Counted from the stretch's first letter, positions 1 through 12,762 are shown. The stretch: DNA of 64,000 bases from Mariannaea sp. PMI_226 (GCA_024336345.1 JANFOG010000002.1:2108001-2172000); one strand, 5' to 3'. The notes: a model not told the origin generated them from the letters alone. Program-made: numbers and translations.

Positions 1-2
1 AA

Positions 3-1992
3 CTCACTCGGCCAGACTATCCACGGATTCGGGATGTTAAACCATTCTCCGAGTTCCTCACAGATACATTTCGCCGTCAACATGACTACCTACGAATCTC
101 TGTCACCGAAAGGTGCAACCTACGATGTGTTTACTGTATGCCGGAAGAGGGAGTCCCGCTCTCCCCCAACAGAGAGCTGTTGACAACACCGGAAATTGTT
201 CTTCTCTCCTCTGTGTTTGTCTCCCAAGGAGTCACTAAAATTCGCCTGACGGGAGGAGAGCCAACAGTTCGTCAAGATATCCTACCCCTGATGCATCAGA
301 TCGGAGACCTGCGACGACACGGTCTCAAGGAAATATGCATCACGTCAAATGGGCTCTCCCTTCACCGAAAGCTAGACAGCATGGTTGAGGCGGGATTGAC
401 GGGCGTCAATCTTAGTTTAGACACCCTCGATCCATGGCAGTTCCAGATAATGACCCGAAGAAAGGGATTCGATGCTGTCCAGAGGAGCATCGATAGAATA
501 CTTGAGCTCAACAAGGCCGGGGCAGGCATAAAACTCAAGATCAACTGCGTTGTAATGAGAGGGGTAAATGACCGAGAAATTTTGCCCTTCGTGGAAATGA
601 CGAGGGAGAAAGATATTGAGATTCGATTTATTGAGTACATGCCATTTGACGGAAACAAATGGAACAAGAAGAAGATGCTCAGCTACTCCGAAATGCTTGA
701 AATTATACGCGCCAAATACCCCACCTTGCAGAAGGTGCAAGACCATAAGAACGATACCAGCAAGACCTGGCACATTCCTGGATTTGTTGGTCGAATTGGT
801 TTCATTACCAGCATGACACACAACTTCTGTGGCACATGTAACCGGCTGCGCATTACGAGCGACGGAAACCTCAAAGTTTGTCTATTTGGGAACGCTGAAG
901 TGTCGCTGAGAGACATTCTTCGAAAATCCAACGATGGCGAACCTATTGACGAGAGAGCATTCGAAGCCATGAAACAGCTCGAGATGGATCGCCGCCGAAG
1001 TTTAGCACTTCCGGACCAGCGTCCTTTGGGACTTGCGCCCAACGAACTAGAGCTGCTAGATGTTATTGGAGCAGCCGTCAAGAGAAAGAAGGAAAAACAC
1101 GCAGGCATTGGTGAGCTGGAACATATGAAGAACCGACCAATGATTTTGATAGGTGGGTGATGAATGGAACTCTGTTTCTTGATTTCTTGCACGGTATTAT
1201 TTGGACACGGCCTAGCATAGCAAGGAGGAATTGGCATGGATAACTGTATCTAACGCACTGCGGGGGGCGTCCGGTGAGAGTATTTTGCTTCGAGGGACAT
1301 GAGAATGAATACCGAATAATGAAGATTTGCTGAGTTTTATTCTTGTAGTTCCCACGCGTGCATCTATGTTTGGCAATATTCCTCCTCGCATTCAACATCT
1401 TCTCGGCAACGGGCTGTTGCCAAATGCCCGTTTGACTCAACCTATTCCCATAACGCAGCGGCGATTGTTCTCACAGAGTTATCAGTACCTGAAAGACGGT
1501 AAGGAATTTGCGAAAGGCCCTCGCCTAACCCACGTATCCGAAACTGGGTCAGCACAAATGGTCTCTATTTCTGGTAAAGACATTACTTCGCGTGTAGCGA
1601 AAGCGGTCTGTACAGTCCGGTTCTCTGACAAGACTGCCATCAGCTTAATTCGACAGAACCAGATGAAGAAGGGAGACGTGCTGGGAGTTGCGCGGGTCGC
1701 AGGTATCATGGCATCCAAACGAACGCCTGACCTGATTCCCCTCTGCCACCCGATCGCAATCTCCAAGGCTAGCGTTGACCTCGACATCGAAAGCGAAGAT
1801 ACCATCAAAATCGTAGCAACGGTCACCTGCGAGGGCAAGACGGGAGTGGAGATGGAGGCGCTTACGGCGGCGTCTACTGCGGCATTGACTGTTTACGATA
1901 TGTGCAAAGCTGTGGATAAGGCTATGGTCATTGAGGGTCTGCGGGTCGTGCTCAAGGATGGGGGTAAGAGCGGCCGATGGGAGATGGACTGA
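3..1992 (+). CDS. cnxABC: Bifunctional molybdenum cofactor biosynthesis protein, MoaA-MoaC fusion (5' end outside window)
   Basis: Converts GTP to cyclic pyranopterin monophosphate, the first step of molybdenum cofactor synthesis (needed by nitrate reductase and xanthine dehydrogenase). Exon 3-1152 is open from the window edge and carries the radical-SAM Cx3Cx2C motif (codons at 114, 126, 135), the GGEPTVR SAM-binding segment and the C-terminal CxxCx13C cluster motif (CGTCNRLR, then VCLFG). A 196-nt intron, 1153-1348 (GTGGGT donor, TTGTAG acceptor), joins in phase 1 to the MoaC exon 1349-1992, with KRTPDLIPLCHP, VEMEALTAAS and YDMCKAV containing the conserved Asp and Lys. Unspliced, the MoaA frame stops at 1158 right after Gly-Gly. 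The MoaC part is preceded by a basic stretch (RRLFSQSY) resembling a mitochondrial presequence. The fused architecture matches Aspergillus cnxABC and animal MOCS1. The intron is inferred, and the N-terminus lies upstream of the window. Confidence 0.93.
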
Positions 1993-4074
1993 AGACACAG
2001 AACGGAGCTTCGAGGCATTGCGTTGAAGCGTGGATGTACTCAGTTGTCGAAGAGTAAGGGGTGAGAGAGTTTTAGCTCTAGAGTTTGAAGATACGCAAGG
2101 CGATTATTTACAGGTTCCTAATTTCGCAACGTCATACTGAGGTAGTCTTGCATATCTTGGGGTACATTATATTCACTACGAGCCTAGTTGCGGAAGTCGG
2201 AATAATTTCATAAATCTAGCTGTCCTAAAGAGGCTCCCCTAGTCCCTTCCTCTCATAGTGGATATCGTAGGAGGAGCAGTCGGACTCAGGAAGCTGCACG
2301 TAAGCGCCTTCAGTAGACTAAAGGTCCTAGCAACGATGAGAACTAGTTATGCCTCATCCTGGCTCTAGGGAGACGGTATATTCGCACCAGTGTCACACAA
2401 TTCCAATGGTTTATTAGCTGGCTACTCTGATGAGCAAGAAGGCAGAATGTAAAAATCGGCCCTCGACTCCTGATTCTGGATGCATGCCATGCCTATTCTC
2501 TCCGTGGACTGATACGAACTTTTGCTAAGATTCTCTTTGATATTGAAGTATCCGAGCTGTGAACGGGACGACTTTGGGTGGAGCCACGGTTAGTTCAACT
2601 AGAATAAAAGACAAATGCGTTAAGTAATACGAGTTGGCAATCACCTCTTTACACATCAACCTGTTCCACACTCGGTTGACTACGCGTAGGTTGCAGACAA
2701 GGTGTCAATTCGTTGAGCGAGCTTCAGTTGCTCGACAACGACGACAACAACAATGCACCTCTGGAGGGTAGAGAGAACTCTGATGCTTTCGATACCGAGA
2801 GGCTAGGAACCACTTCCCCGCCAAGTGAGGGGTGGGTGTGTGTCTTGTGTTGCTGTGTCGTGCAGCGCGTATAACTATGTACTGTAGCCCAATGATTATA
2901 TGGGCTCCAGAAGTCTAATGGGTGAAACCCAAAGTCATCTAGAGGCTGCAGCTTATCGGCAGACCAATCGACTTGGACCAATCGTTGCTACGAGCGGCGG
3001 CAGAGAAGATGGGCACATGACCAGCAACATAAGGCGAAGGAGCGGGGGAAGAGGGGAGAGAGAAAGGCGGTGGAGAAGAGAGAAGTGAGGCAGAGAGTGG
3101 ATTTGATAGCTACGCAGTACAAGCTGAATGGGGAGGTAAATCCCCCTAGCAAGGTAGGGGGTAGGTTATCTACCTGCATGCTACTGTAGGCAGGGTTAGG
3201 GGACCTATACGGAGTAAGTTAATTACCACTTTTTGTTGGTGGTTGATATCTTGATATTGATTGGCCTATTAGGATGCATGGAGTTTTGGATTTTAGGAAT
3301 TGAGTATGTGAATGGGCTGGAGTTGAGGACGTAACTATGAGACGCTTGGTAACAGGCACGTTGCAGGCACAAATGCACAATTGCATAGGGATTACAAGAG
3401 TACACTGCAGGAACTCATTCATTATTCCCTTTCGAGTAAAATATGTTGATGAACGACGCAATAGTGATGAGTGAAGATGCCTATTGGCGGCAAAACAATA
3501 AACTCTCTCCTGTGACGTCTTGTCGCCGACGGCCCGAGAAAAAGGTGCAAACGCAACGCACATACCAGTTTAACTACTGCTACTGTTACGTGCTCTACCA
3601 TAATAGTGGTGCTGCATGGTAGACTAGTATGCGCAAAGAAACAGGGCGTAGCGACAGGTCACGGCTCAGAATGATGACGGTGCGTAGGTAGGTAGGTACC
3701 CTTGGAGAGGGGGGGGAAGAGGGGGACGAGGAGAGTGTGGGTACGTACCGGCACTTTTGATGGCAGCCAGTGATAGACGAGCGATAACACCAAATTGCCG
3801 TTTTCGCTCTAGCCTTGAATTCAATTATGGGGCTCCGTCGTTATTTTCCATTTTCGGTAACAGTGTGCAAAAAGAGTAAGTCAGCACGTCTCGCGGTCCG
3901 TCGGTGTTTGTCAATGGTGTGTCGGTGGCGTTGGGATTCCCGATCAAATCTGAATCGTTCCCAACATCCCCAAATAATGGTTCTAAATACGTAGTTTCCA
4001 ATAAGGTACGATATGTGGCGGCAAGCGCGAATCATATAGAACATGGAACATAGGCCCTGAGGGATGACTGATTA

Positions 4075-4099
4075 CCTACCTACCTACCTACCCACCTAC
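4075..4099. repeat. TACC tetranucleotide repeat
   Basis: Roughly six copies of TACC/CTAC. The reverse-complement word GTAGGTAGGTAC occurs at about 3685-3699, and the same word recurs in other spacers of this window. Confidence 0.8.
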
Positions 4100-7000
4100 T
4101 GCACATACACTAGAATGGCTACCTTTGTAAAAATGGGCAAATCTGTACTGTGGCGTTGCAGTAGTGAGAAGCCTCCCTCGCCGAAGACTGCTGACCTAAT
4201 TTCATAATTAGCTCCAGTGCACATGAATAAGTATACGTAGTTACATAGTATCGCTTTGTGGCGGTTGCCAAGCATGTGAAAACGCGACCCCTACCTCTAC
4301 CCCCCTCACCCTTCTCTCCCCCTCGGAGCCGAACTCGTCCATACCCCAGCTGCCCAGCCTTCGCAAGCGGCTGGAGTCGGCAATGTTTCAGACATAGCAA
4401 CAAAAAACTTTGAAGTTATCACTAAGGCGGGCTTGGAACTTCATGCATATGCAAAGTCAAGAGGACGTCACACTCGGCGTTTCGAGAAACTCATTGGATA
4501 CTATCTTCCCTCCCCCGTCATTGCCGCCCTCTCCGTCGTCCTTCCCTCCCCTTCTCTAGGCACCTTACAGTAGGTACGAGGGGACCACTTGGGGTAAACT
4601 AACGCCACCCCAAAGCTCAACTCAAAGCAAAAACGTGGCTGTGGCAAAAAGCTCTTCGTCGGCCCCTTGGTGGAAAGGAGGATCGGCAGCATATCTGAAT
4701 GTGGTTATAGTAGAGTATTTTTGGGCGTTTCCTACGTATGGCAAGCGAAAGGAGCAAACCGGAGCTAAAAGAGCGACTAGACCCGCGGACCGAAGAAGTA
4801 GGGATTGGGCGATTCAAGTACGTGCATAGTAGTTACGTACTACATAGTATTCTTCAGTGGAGATGAGGCTGTGTTTTCTGAATCGCGAAAGGAATTCCAG
4901 TAATCAGTGGGCGGATTGAAAGGAGTCTTGGAGTTTGTTGAGCTGATACAATACCCCAGAACGACTGACTCTCAGTGAGTAGGAGGAGTAAGGATCAGAT
5001 GAATCAAAACGTCACTTTTAGGCTGGACCTCATGGTGAAGTCATCGGTTGACGGCTTGTAACCAATTTATTCAGTTTTTTTTTTAAATTTTATTTCGACA
5101 GGCTGGAGGATTCATAGCCGAATCAACGAAAGGGCCTGAGCTGCAATGATAGTCCATCAATGCACGCCATGCATCATCCTCTGCTGGAGATCATCACTTG
5201 CAGCAACAAGACAAGATGATTTACAGAACCGATAGGCATTGGCATTGTCATTGGCGAGCTAGCGGGGCTGGCTTGACGCAAGCTCTAGCGCTCGCAGTTA
5301 GCCGTAAAGGCAAGACGAAACCTACGGATTCAGAGCGATGATAATAGGTACAGACGTAAATGTCCCATGTTATGAGAAAGTCCAGACCAACGACAATGGA
5401 ACGGACCAAGGCTTGGCGACGAAATACCTCACCAAACACGGATACCATGTAGCAAAATCTGAATATACAACTGGAAACGGGGTCACGAGACCAAAGGGAG
5501 CTCCGAACGGCTGGAGCGGTGTACATAATAGTTGGGAGTCTTGGACGGGGTTCTGGGGTCGAAGAGGATTTGATGATCCCAGGATGTTCTGGAAGCAGGC
5601 CAACCAAGGGTTGAGAAAACGGGACACACAAAATGGATAATAATGATAATTAGTTATGTCAGGACTGGATCAACCGCGGCGCAACCGACGGAGCGGAGCA
5701 GAAAGCACTGACCGTCTTGAGAGCCTGGCTTTCGTCTTTTCGAGAACCGCATCCAATGCGGATAATCCACTGGTCAAGCGGCTCCGAGTTTTGATCCCTC
5801 TGTTCATTTTGGCTCATTCTCGCATGTTTCAAGGTGAGCTGCAGGATACCCAGGTGTATTCGATTCACAGTGGAATCCAAGCAGAAGATTTCATATCGAC
5901 TCTGCCTCTCTGGGTACTACGTTGTGGTTCGTGAATCTTATTCCCTCGCAAAACGAAAATGAGGATGTGCGATCCATTCTTCCAACACTCAAAAGTGGAT
6001 ATGTGGGCTGCAGGGTGGAGTCGTACTATTTTCTGGTGGAGTTGATCAGAACAAGCCAGCGACAAGACAACGGAGAAGCGCCATGAGCGAATGAAGGCAG
6101 AATCCCTGTGAGGGAACAAGACCATGGAGAGAGGTGGCGGGTTTCTCAGTGTGTCTCGGTTGCGAAGATCCATGACGGAGTGCAGTTGTTAATTACCTCG
6201 TTCCACTGCTCATGGGTGAGGGGATTGTTGACTGTCATATTCGTCGGCTTGGACGAGATTCTCCTGTTAATAATGTACGTGCCTCCTTCGGGTACGGTAG
6301 ACTGTTGATGACGGCCTACTGTCCCAACGTCGTGGTGTCGTGATCAAAGCTCACCGACACTTCGCCCAATGCTCAGGAGCTGAAGAAAAGCAAAGCCTAG
6401 CAAACATATCCCACGAAATGATAGGACAGAAAACAAAGATGATACCACCAGAGGAAGCTCTGGTGCTGTACACGTTGCAAACTAATAAAGAGCATCGGAA
6501 AAGTAGGTGAACTGCAGCGTGCATCACGATCGATCGAGAAATCTGAGCTTTGATGCCATGGGTTGGGCAAGACCCATGGACGGCGATCAATCATAGTCCT
6601 TATCCATGTAACCTCGCCAGGAGTTTTAGGAAGATGCTTGCCACTTCCCCGAGCTGGTGAGATATTTGCCACCCAGCGCGCCGCATGGTTGTATTGGGCA
6701 ATGATGCCCTTGGTCAGTGACGAAGAGGATGATCCAGTAATGTCATATCCTAGAATATCGACCTTGATTCTTTCCTTACTTCCCATCGTGGTCACTGACA
6801 ACGGAGGAGAGCTTGACGAACCTCAATTTGTCTCATACGGACAAGCATGTTCCTAGGCTGTTTTTGGTCAGCGTAGCGAGTGAAAATGGCGTTCTGCATG
6901 ACGCGAGGGGGGGTGAATGATGCATCTCATGCTTTTTATTTTCCCCTTGTGAAGTCGAGTGACCACAGACCACGCCTTGTCTGCCGCTGCCACCCATGCA

Positions 7001-9757
7001 TGTATGAATCATGGTGCATTCGCGGTGCCCAGCGCCCATGTTAAGCTGGGCTGCTCATGGCTACTCCCAGCGAGAGCTGCTGGATGCTCATGCTCATTAT
7101 CCATACTATTTACAGTGCTTCTAGAACATTATGGCTACCCACAGCTGCCTGGATTGGTTCCGTCAAGGACACATATTTCTGTATGCTCTGTACGTAACAG
7201 TTCTTGTATCGCATCGGCAGACCCGTTCGTGTCGTGCACCTCGCCTCACTCGATCGGCGGGTTCGCGGCCCTCAATTAACTGGAGCACCGTCAGATCCTT
7301 GACGACAAAAGCTCATATCCGTACCGACCTGCCGACGATTGGGCAGCGAGATGCAGCGCCGTTGGGGCCCGCCACCACCAGGCCGGTCCCGGGAATAGGA
7401 CGCACGACACTCTCTGTGGAAGGGCGAAGGAGCCCAAAAAAAAAAAGAAGAAGCCGGGGTGTGGTCCCCCAGTCGCCCCCAGTCGGGAGAAAGTTGCCTA
7501 CGACCGATGGCAAAAAGTAACGTAGGGACGAAGGAGGACGCGGCAAGCGGGGTCAAGAACAAAAGAAGTCCCTCATGTTGGCCATGTGGACATAAATAGT
7601 CAGTTATTTTTCATATACTAAGGACGTTCTGTATGATCATACTAATTTGTCAATATGAGGCGGATACGTCCATGCTGGGTACTGCCAGTGGGGTCTCGTG
7701 TATTTTACCATGGTAGATACTTACACTGCGATGTATTTAGGAACCCGCTTGCGGTGTCAAGAACAAACCGAAAGCACGCGAGTAGGTAGCCAATCAGAGA
7801 AATAGTTCCAAGGTGTAGGCCCGCAACAGACCGGGGACTCAGCCAATTGCTAGCTTGCGATAGTCAGCTCCCGGTTATCTGGTGTCGTTGATGTTAGTTG
7901 GACTATTCCCGGTGTCTCTACGGAGCAACCGCAGGTTCGCTGTTATTTTCTCTGTCTTACGTTTCGACGGAGTATCCGGCCCTTCATCGCGACTCGGGCA
8001 TGAGTATTATCACGGGCAAATATAACGAGAGATAGAAGCGATAGAAGAAGAAATTAAAACAAAAAAAAAATGATGTAGGCCCATAGGGGTCGGTTACAGT
8101 GTGAGGGAGCCCACACCCTCCATCATACCGTCCTGCGTACGTATGGTACATAATTGCGCCTCCGTATCATCGGCCTGTATACCGCTGAAACCGGTGAGAA
8201 TCCAACCAACCAAGGGTTTGTCAGTACGTAGTATGGATTATAGCTTCCTGTGCCGCCTCCCAAGGCCCAAGACTACTACCGGGCATTTCTTGATTGCTCT
8301 TGCATGCGATTTTCACGGGCAGATGGTTCAACAATTCCCTTATACCCGGGGCTGCCGGCAAATACTCTCGTGGTTGTCAATTTGCCATGTTGCCTACCGG
8401 CAGCGAACGGTAGGCTCCGGCACTGCTCTGATCCAAAAAGAGGAATCTAGTGAGAGACGACGCCCCCCCCTCCCACCTCCCACATCCCTCCCGACATTTA
8501 GGATCGGAATCCTATCTTGTTGAGTGCAAGTGTGCGCCCTGGTTCCGTCCCGGGCTGCGCTCGGCTTGAGACGGCGGGGAGTCTACCGAAGGGTACGTTG
8601 CCGAGCAGTTGATCAAGCTGCCTTGGCAAAGTACCGACACACACGACTCCGTCCCCTGTCTCTCTGGCTTGCCTTTCTCCGTGGATGGGGCCTGAGCTTC
8701 CAGGAACAAATTGTTAGGAATGTGTACCTCGATCACAGCCTCTGTTGAGCATATTTCAGCTGCAATGTAGATTGTATCTTTTGCATATGCAATCATACAT
8801 CAGCACTTTGCACTTGCTGATAGTAGGGCAAAGGCTGGAACTATTTCTCAACAGTGCAAAAAAAGAAGCATATATAGTATTATACCATGTACATAGTAAA
8901 AGAATTGGGAATGGGAATTGGGAATGACCAGGGTGCCAGGTCCCTTTGGGATCCGCCGCGGTCTTTGAGAGCCCATCGCCCTTACCAGGTAAGTTAGCTT
9001 TGCACGCCCGTAGCGCAGTGTGGATGTGTTCTCACACCCTTGCTTCAAGTCCAGCCACCCAACCAGTGACTCGGGATAGAGGGGGAAAAAAACAACTCAA
9101 CATGGTCGAGACTTTCAGTTGACAGTCGAAGTAGCATCACTACGCTACGAATTATATACTGTAGTACGCGGTGCAGTAAATACGGTAAGTATGCTGCACT
9201 TCATCAACAATCATGACGGAAGCATCCTTTTGACATGCTCCTTAATCAAGCCACATATTATTGTGGTAGTGAGAATTTGTACATAAGTAAATGGTTATCT
9301 TAGATATCAGAGGGAAAAAGGTAGAAAAAAGTAAACACAAATGAAAGGGTGAAAGTTCATATATACCAACCTGGAAAGGACGGAATATCGCGGTAGATTA
9401 CCGAGTAGTTCATTAATTACTGTCCGTCCTCGTAATACAGAATACTGTAATCTGTACTACTAATTAGCCACATGGTCCCTCCAGAATAATTGAGACATTA
9501 GATACCCTGGTCCTGGCCAAGATGCCACTGGCCACCAGGAAGAAAAAGAAAGGAAGAGAGAGGCGATTTCCCTTGCCCATTATTAGTTACCCACTGCGCG
9601 GGCACAGGACGGCATCTGTTTGTTGCTGAACAGGCCTACGAGAGTTGGTTACTTAGGCACCTAAAGCGCCTAGGCGCGCACTACGACAGTGCCGGACCTT
9701 CAGGGCCCTACAGGACCTCCGGAGCAGTGCTTACCAGTGCTCCATTGTGCGTATAAC

Positions 9758-9950
9758 TCCTCTCCACCGCCTCCCCTCCCTCCATTACATACAGTACAAT
9801 CTCCACTCACACACACCCTCTGCTTCCACTCCACTCCTCCATCCTCTCCTCCACCCTCCACCCTCCACCCTCCACCATCCACCCTCCTCCTCCATCCTCC
9901 TCCTCCACTACCACGACTCTCCTCCACTCTCCCTCCACTATCCTCTAGTC
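9758..9950 (+). repeat. Pyrimidine-rich tract with CCCTCCA minisatellite
   Basis: Nearly pure C/T/A on the plus strand, including about four tandem copies of the heptamer CCCTCCA at 9851-9888 and CTCC variants around it. It lies 480-670 nt upstream of the FYVE-protein ATG, so it may be promoter or 5' leader. Pyrimidine-rich tracts before the start are common in filamentous ascomycete promoters. The repeat explains the long spurious ORFs here. Confidence 0.75.
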
Positions 9951-10428
9951 AGTCCCAAGGCCCATTACCCAAAGAGCGATAGTTCAAAGAACACAGTACA
10001 GGGTCACCCCCGTCCCACGCGATGCGACACCTCGTCCCTCCCATTTAGTTTAAACTCTCCCTCGCTACTCTCATCGCCCATTTGCCATCATCCTCAATCC
10101 ACGACTCACCGCGGATACTCTCTTGAATCGTCTAATCGCTTATCTATTTCGCCTCCTCCCCGCCCCCGCCCTCACATTCCGTCTTCTCTTACTCTAGACG
10201 TCTCTCTGCTCTCTTAATAACCACATCCTCCTATACATACATCTACCAGCGGCCTCGTCATTTGGCGTAATATCTACCTCTCAACACCACCGCCTTTCAC
10301 AACCCTTGATAATAAATATATCGATCCTGTTCGTCATCACGACCATCTGCACACAACCGATCAACTACTCTGCCTGCTCTGCCTTATCGGCCACCACCAA
10401 CATCTTCTCGAATATACCACCGCCTATA

Positions 10429-11445
10429 ATGGCTGCCGATCTCATTATGCCTACCTTGCCGGGCGACCAAACTCGGCACTTCTTCGCCAACCAACGCCCT
10501 CATCAACGCTCTCACCAGCGCACCCAGTCTTTCCAGATCCCAGTTGGCCCTCAGATCTCGCCTTCTAGCACTTCCGACAGTGCCAGTCACGACTCCTCAA
10601 ATCCTACGTCGCCTAAAGCCTACCACGCTCGTCAAGTCCGACCCATGTATATGCCCGCCGCCCTGCGACCCAACCTGTTCCCATCTAAGAGTATGAAGCC
10701 GAAGGCCGACGATGGGGCTTCTGCTTCGAGCTCCGACTCTGATATTACCCTTCGACGCACCAACAGCAGCCTCATCAACATCCCCAACATGTCCATCTTT
10801 GGCCATCGACTCTCGCGCACTTCCACCGGCGATAGCAATCGAAGCAGCCTGGACGGCGACTTCGACCTCGACATGTTCCCTGAGGTTACCGGCGCACCCA
10901 CTCGCGACCACTGGAAGGTGAGCTTACTTGTTCCTCCCCGTTAGCCCCCGCCCACTCGTTATTTGGCCCCTCCGGGACCGTTTTCACTCCCGACCTATTT
11001 GTGCCACAAGATCTGCATCATTGTCTCAGTCTCCCGAACTATGACCCATGAGACTAACCAAACTCCCTAGCCTGATGCCCAGTCGTCTGTCTGTGATGAC
11101 CCAACTTGCAAGCGCTCCTTTAGCTACTTCACCCGACGGCATCACTGCCGTAAGTGCGGAAACATCTTTTGCGACTGGCATTCAACTTTCCTCGTTCCGC
11201 TGGACCAGGACGCCAAGTTCAATCCTCGAGCAGCACCATCGCGAACCTGCAATCATTGCCTAGAGGAATTCAAATCTTGGTACAGCCGCAATAACAGCCA
11301 AGCTTCAAGCGCTGCCTCTTCTGATATCCAAGGAGATGCACCTGCCACTCCAATTGCAGCCGGCCCAGCTGAGGGTCTTTTACTTCTTCAGGGCCCTGAA
11401 GTTGCTGCCAGTGTTCCCAGAGACTGGAATTGGAGTACTTTCTAA
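10429..11445 (+). CDS. FYVE zinc-finger protein
   Basis: Predicted 287-residue protein from exons 10429-10917 and 11071-11445. The 153-nt intron has donor GTGAGC, branch ACTAACC and acceptor CTAG, phase 0. The N-terminal 160 residues are Ser/Pro/Thr-rich and look disordered. The C-terminal half is a FYVE finger. Its WxxD motif (WKPD) is split exactly by the intron, followed by CDDPTC, the RRHHCRKCGNIFC signature and an RTC/CNHC ending in place of RVC. FYVE fingers bind phosphatidylinositol 3-phosphate, so an endosomal or vacuolar membrane role is inferred. I prefer the ATG at 10429 (MAADLIMP) over the in-frame ATG at 10306, because the extra 41 residues are low-complexity and look like leader. 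No catalytic domain is visible. Confidence 0.87.
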
Positions 11446-12291
11446 GCGAAGTTGAATCTGCACCACAAGACATAACCCCATCTACCAGGAATTCTTCCTC
11501 TGGCTGAAGACTACGTTTACCTCATCGTCATTCACGTTACGAACGAGTTGCGTTTGTCTCGCAATAATAATCGGCCAACCAATCCTCCGACCTCAGCCAC
11601 AACCCAAGAGATACCCGAAGCAATCTGATTTGATTGCTCCACGAAGCTATGACGAACGAACAATAGATTGTTAGAAACCACACCACAGCAGACTCAGCCC
11701 TAGCCTGATGCCCTGCTGTCACACCATCCTCCTTTCTATTCACCTACCGCGTCCAACTACTTTGGACTACACATCCGTATTGCTACTGCCCACCACCAGG
11801 AGACGTACCTTTTACTCATTTGTCCTTGATTTCTCTTTTTTTTATATTTTTTTTACTCGCCATCATCCTTTCTTGATCTTCTAGAGCGAGGCGTCGTGGA
11901 ATAATAGTAGGAATTTGCTTCGCATGCTGTCTGGATTTGCTGCTTGGGGTTTCCACCAATCCTTCAGCCTCTGGTGCATTTCCCCAAAGAAACACGGGAT
12001 CTGGTCACAGGCAGCCTGGACTGGCCCCCCCTGAGAAGCATATCAGCTCCATGGGGTTTGCAAATCTAGCATATTGTGTTTCCGGGCATGATTTTTTTTC
12101 TCCCTTATTTTTGCGGAGAACGGCGTTCATACATAAAGCAACATAGAAGGGGCCAAGATATATATATGCATATATGTACAAGAATGCCTCTGGATATTCT
12201 TGGCCAGGCAGGAGATTTACACTTGGCATATCAGGTCCTAGTTTTTACGGCTGGCATTGGCTGGGCTCAATTAGCCCCCCAACCAGAAGAT

Positions 12292-12307
12292 TATATATAT
12301 ATATATA
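12292..12307. repeat. (AT)n microsatellite
   Basis: Uninterrupted AT dinucleotides, about eight units. Confidence 0.85.
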
Positions 12308-12411
12308 GATAATTACTTCAGTACAATATTTTTATCTTCATTTGAACCATAAATTTCCATCTCTTGCCGTCACCGTAACTGGTATATCTGACTGTTCCGC
12401 CTCACCCCCCT

Positions 12412-12430
12412 CCTCTCTCTCTCTCTCTCT
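12412..12430. repeat. (CT)n microsatellite
   Basis: About nine CT units just after a C run. Confidence 0.85.
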
Positions 12431-12728
12431 GCGGGACACATATTGACACCGACAGCAAACCAAGAAAGCAACGTGAGTTGGAAATTCCCTATATTGAACG
12501 AGGGCGCTTCGAGGTTGGTGAACAGCCCACAAGTTCACTAATTTCAGCATGCTCAATCCAACAGTCATTTGATTGCTGGATCAGCACATATATGACTTAT
12601 ATTACGCGTCATTGATTCATGCTTCCGCGGACTACCTACCAAGACGCTATTACAGAGATGTCACACAATTGTGAAGGGCCATTGAGATGCATTTGCACAC
12701 ATATAACACACATAACACATACGTAGAT

Positions 12729-12732
<4 letters not shown>

Positions 12733-12761
<29 letters not shown>
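12733..12761. repeat. (AC)14 microsatellite
   Basis: Perfect AC dinucleotide array, flanked by looser ACAT/ACAC variants. Confidence 0.95.

Positions 12762-12762
<1 letters not shown>

Larger units (their letters stand above)
1993..10428. other. Long gene-poor spacer
   Basis: About 8.4 kb with only short overlapping ORFs on both strands, none with a recognisable domain or convincing splice structure. It holds TACCTACC-type words (4075-4099), poly-purine and poly-pyrimidine tracts, and near its right end the CT-rich leader region of the FYVE gene. The 5.3-6.9 kb part has the longest ORFs (100-134 codons, for example 5338-5640 plus and 6397-6801 minus), but opposing frames are open at the same places. 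I call no gene there. A long non-coding RNA or a decayed gene cannot be excluded. Confidence 0.6.

Noticed and set aside
9003..9060. tRNA-like A-box and B-box words (TAGCGCAGTGTGG and GCTTCAAGTCC)
   Set aside because: The boxes are too close (about 31 nt), no acceptor stem pairs, and no anticodon arm can be folded. At most a relic.
9689..10217. Two overlapping plus-strand ORFs (97 and 156 codons)
   Set aside because: Created by the CTCC/CCCTCCA low-complexity tract, with no domain.
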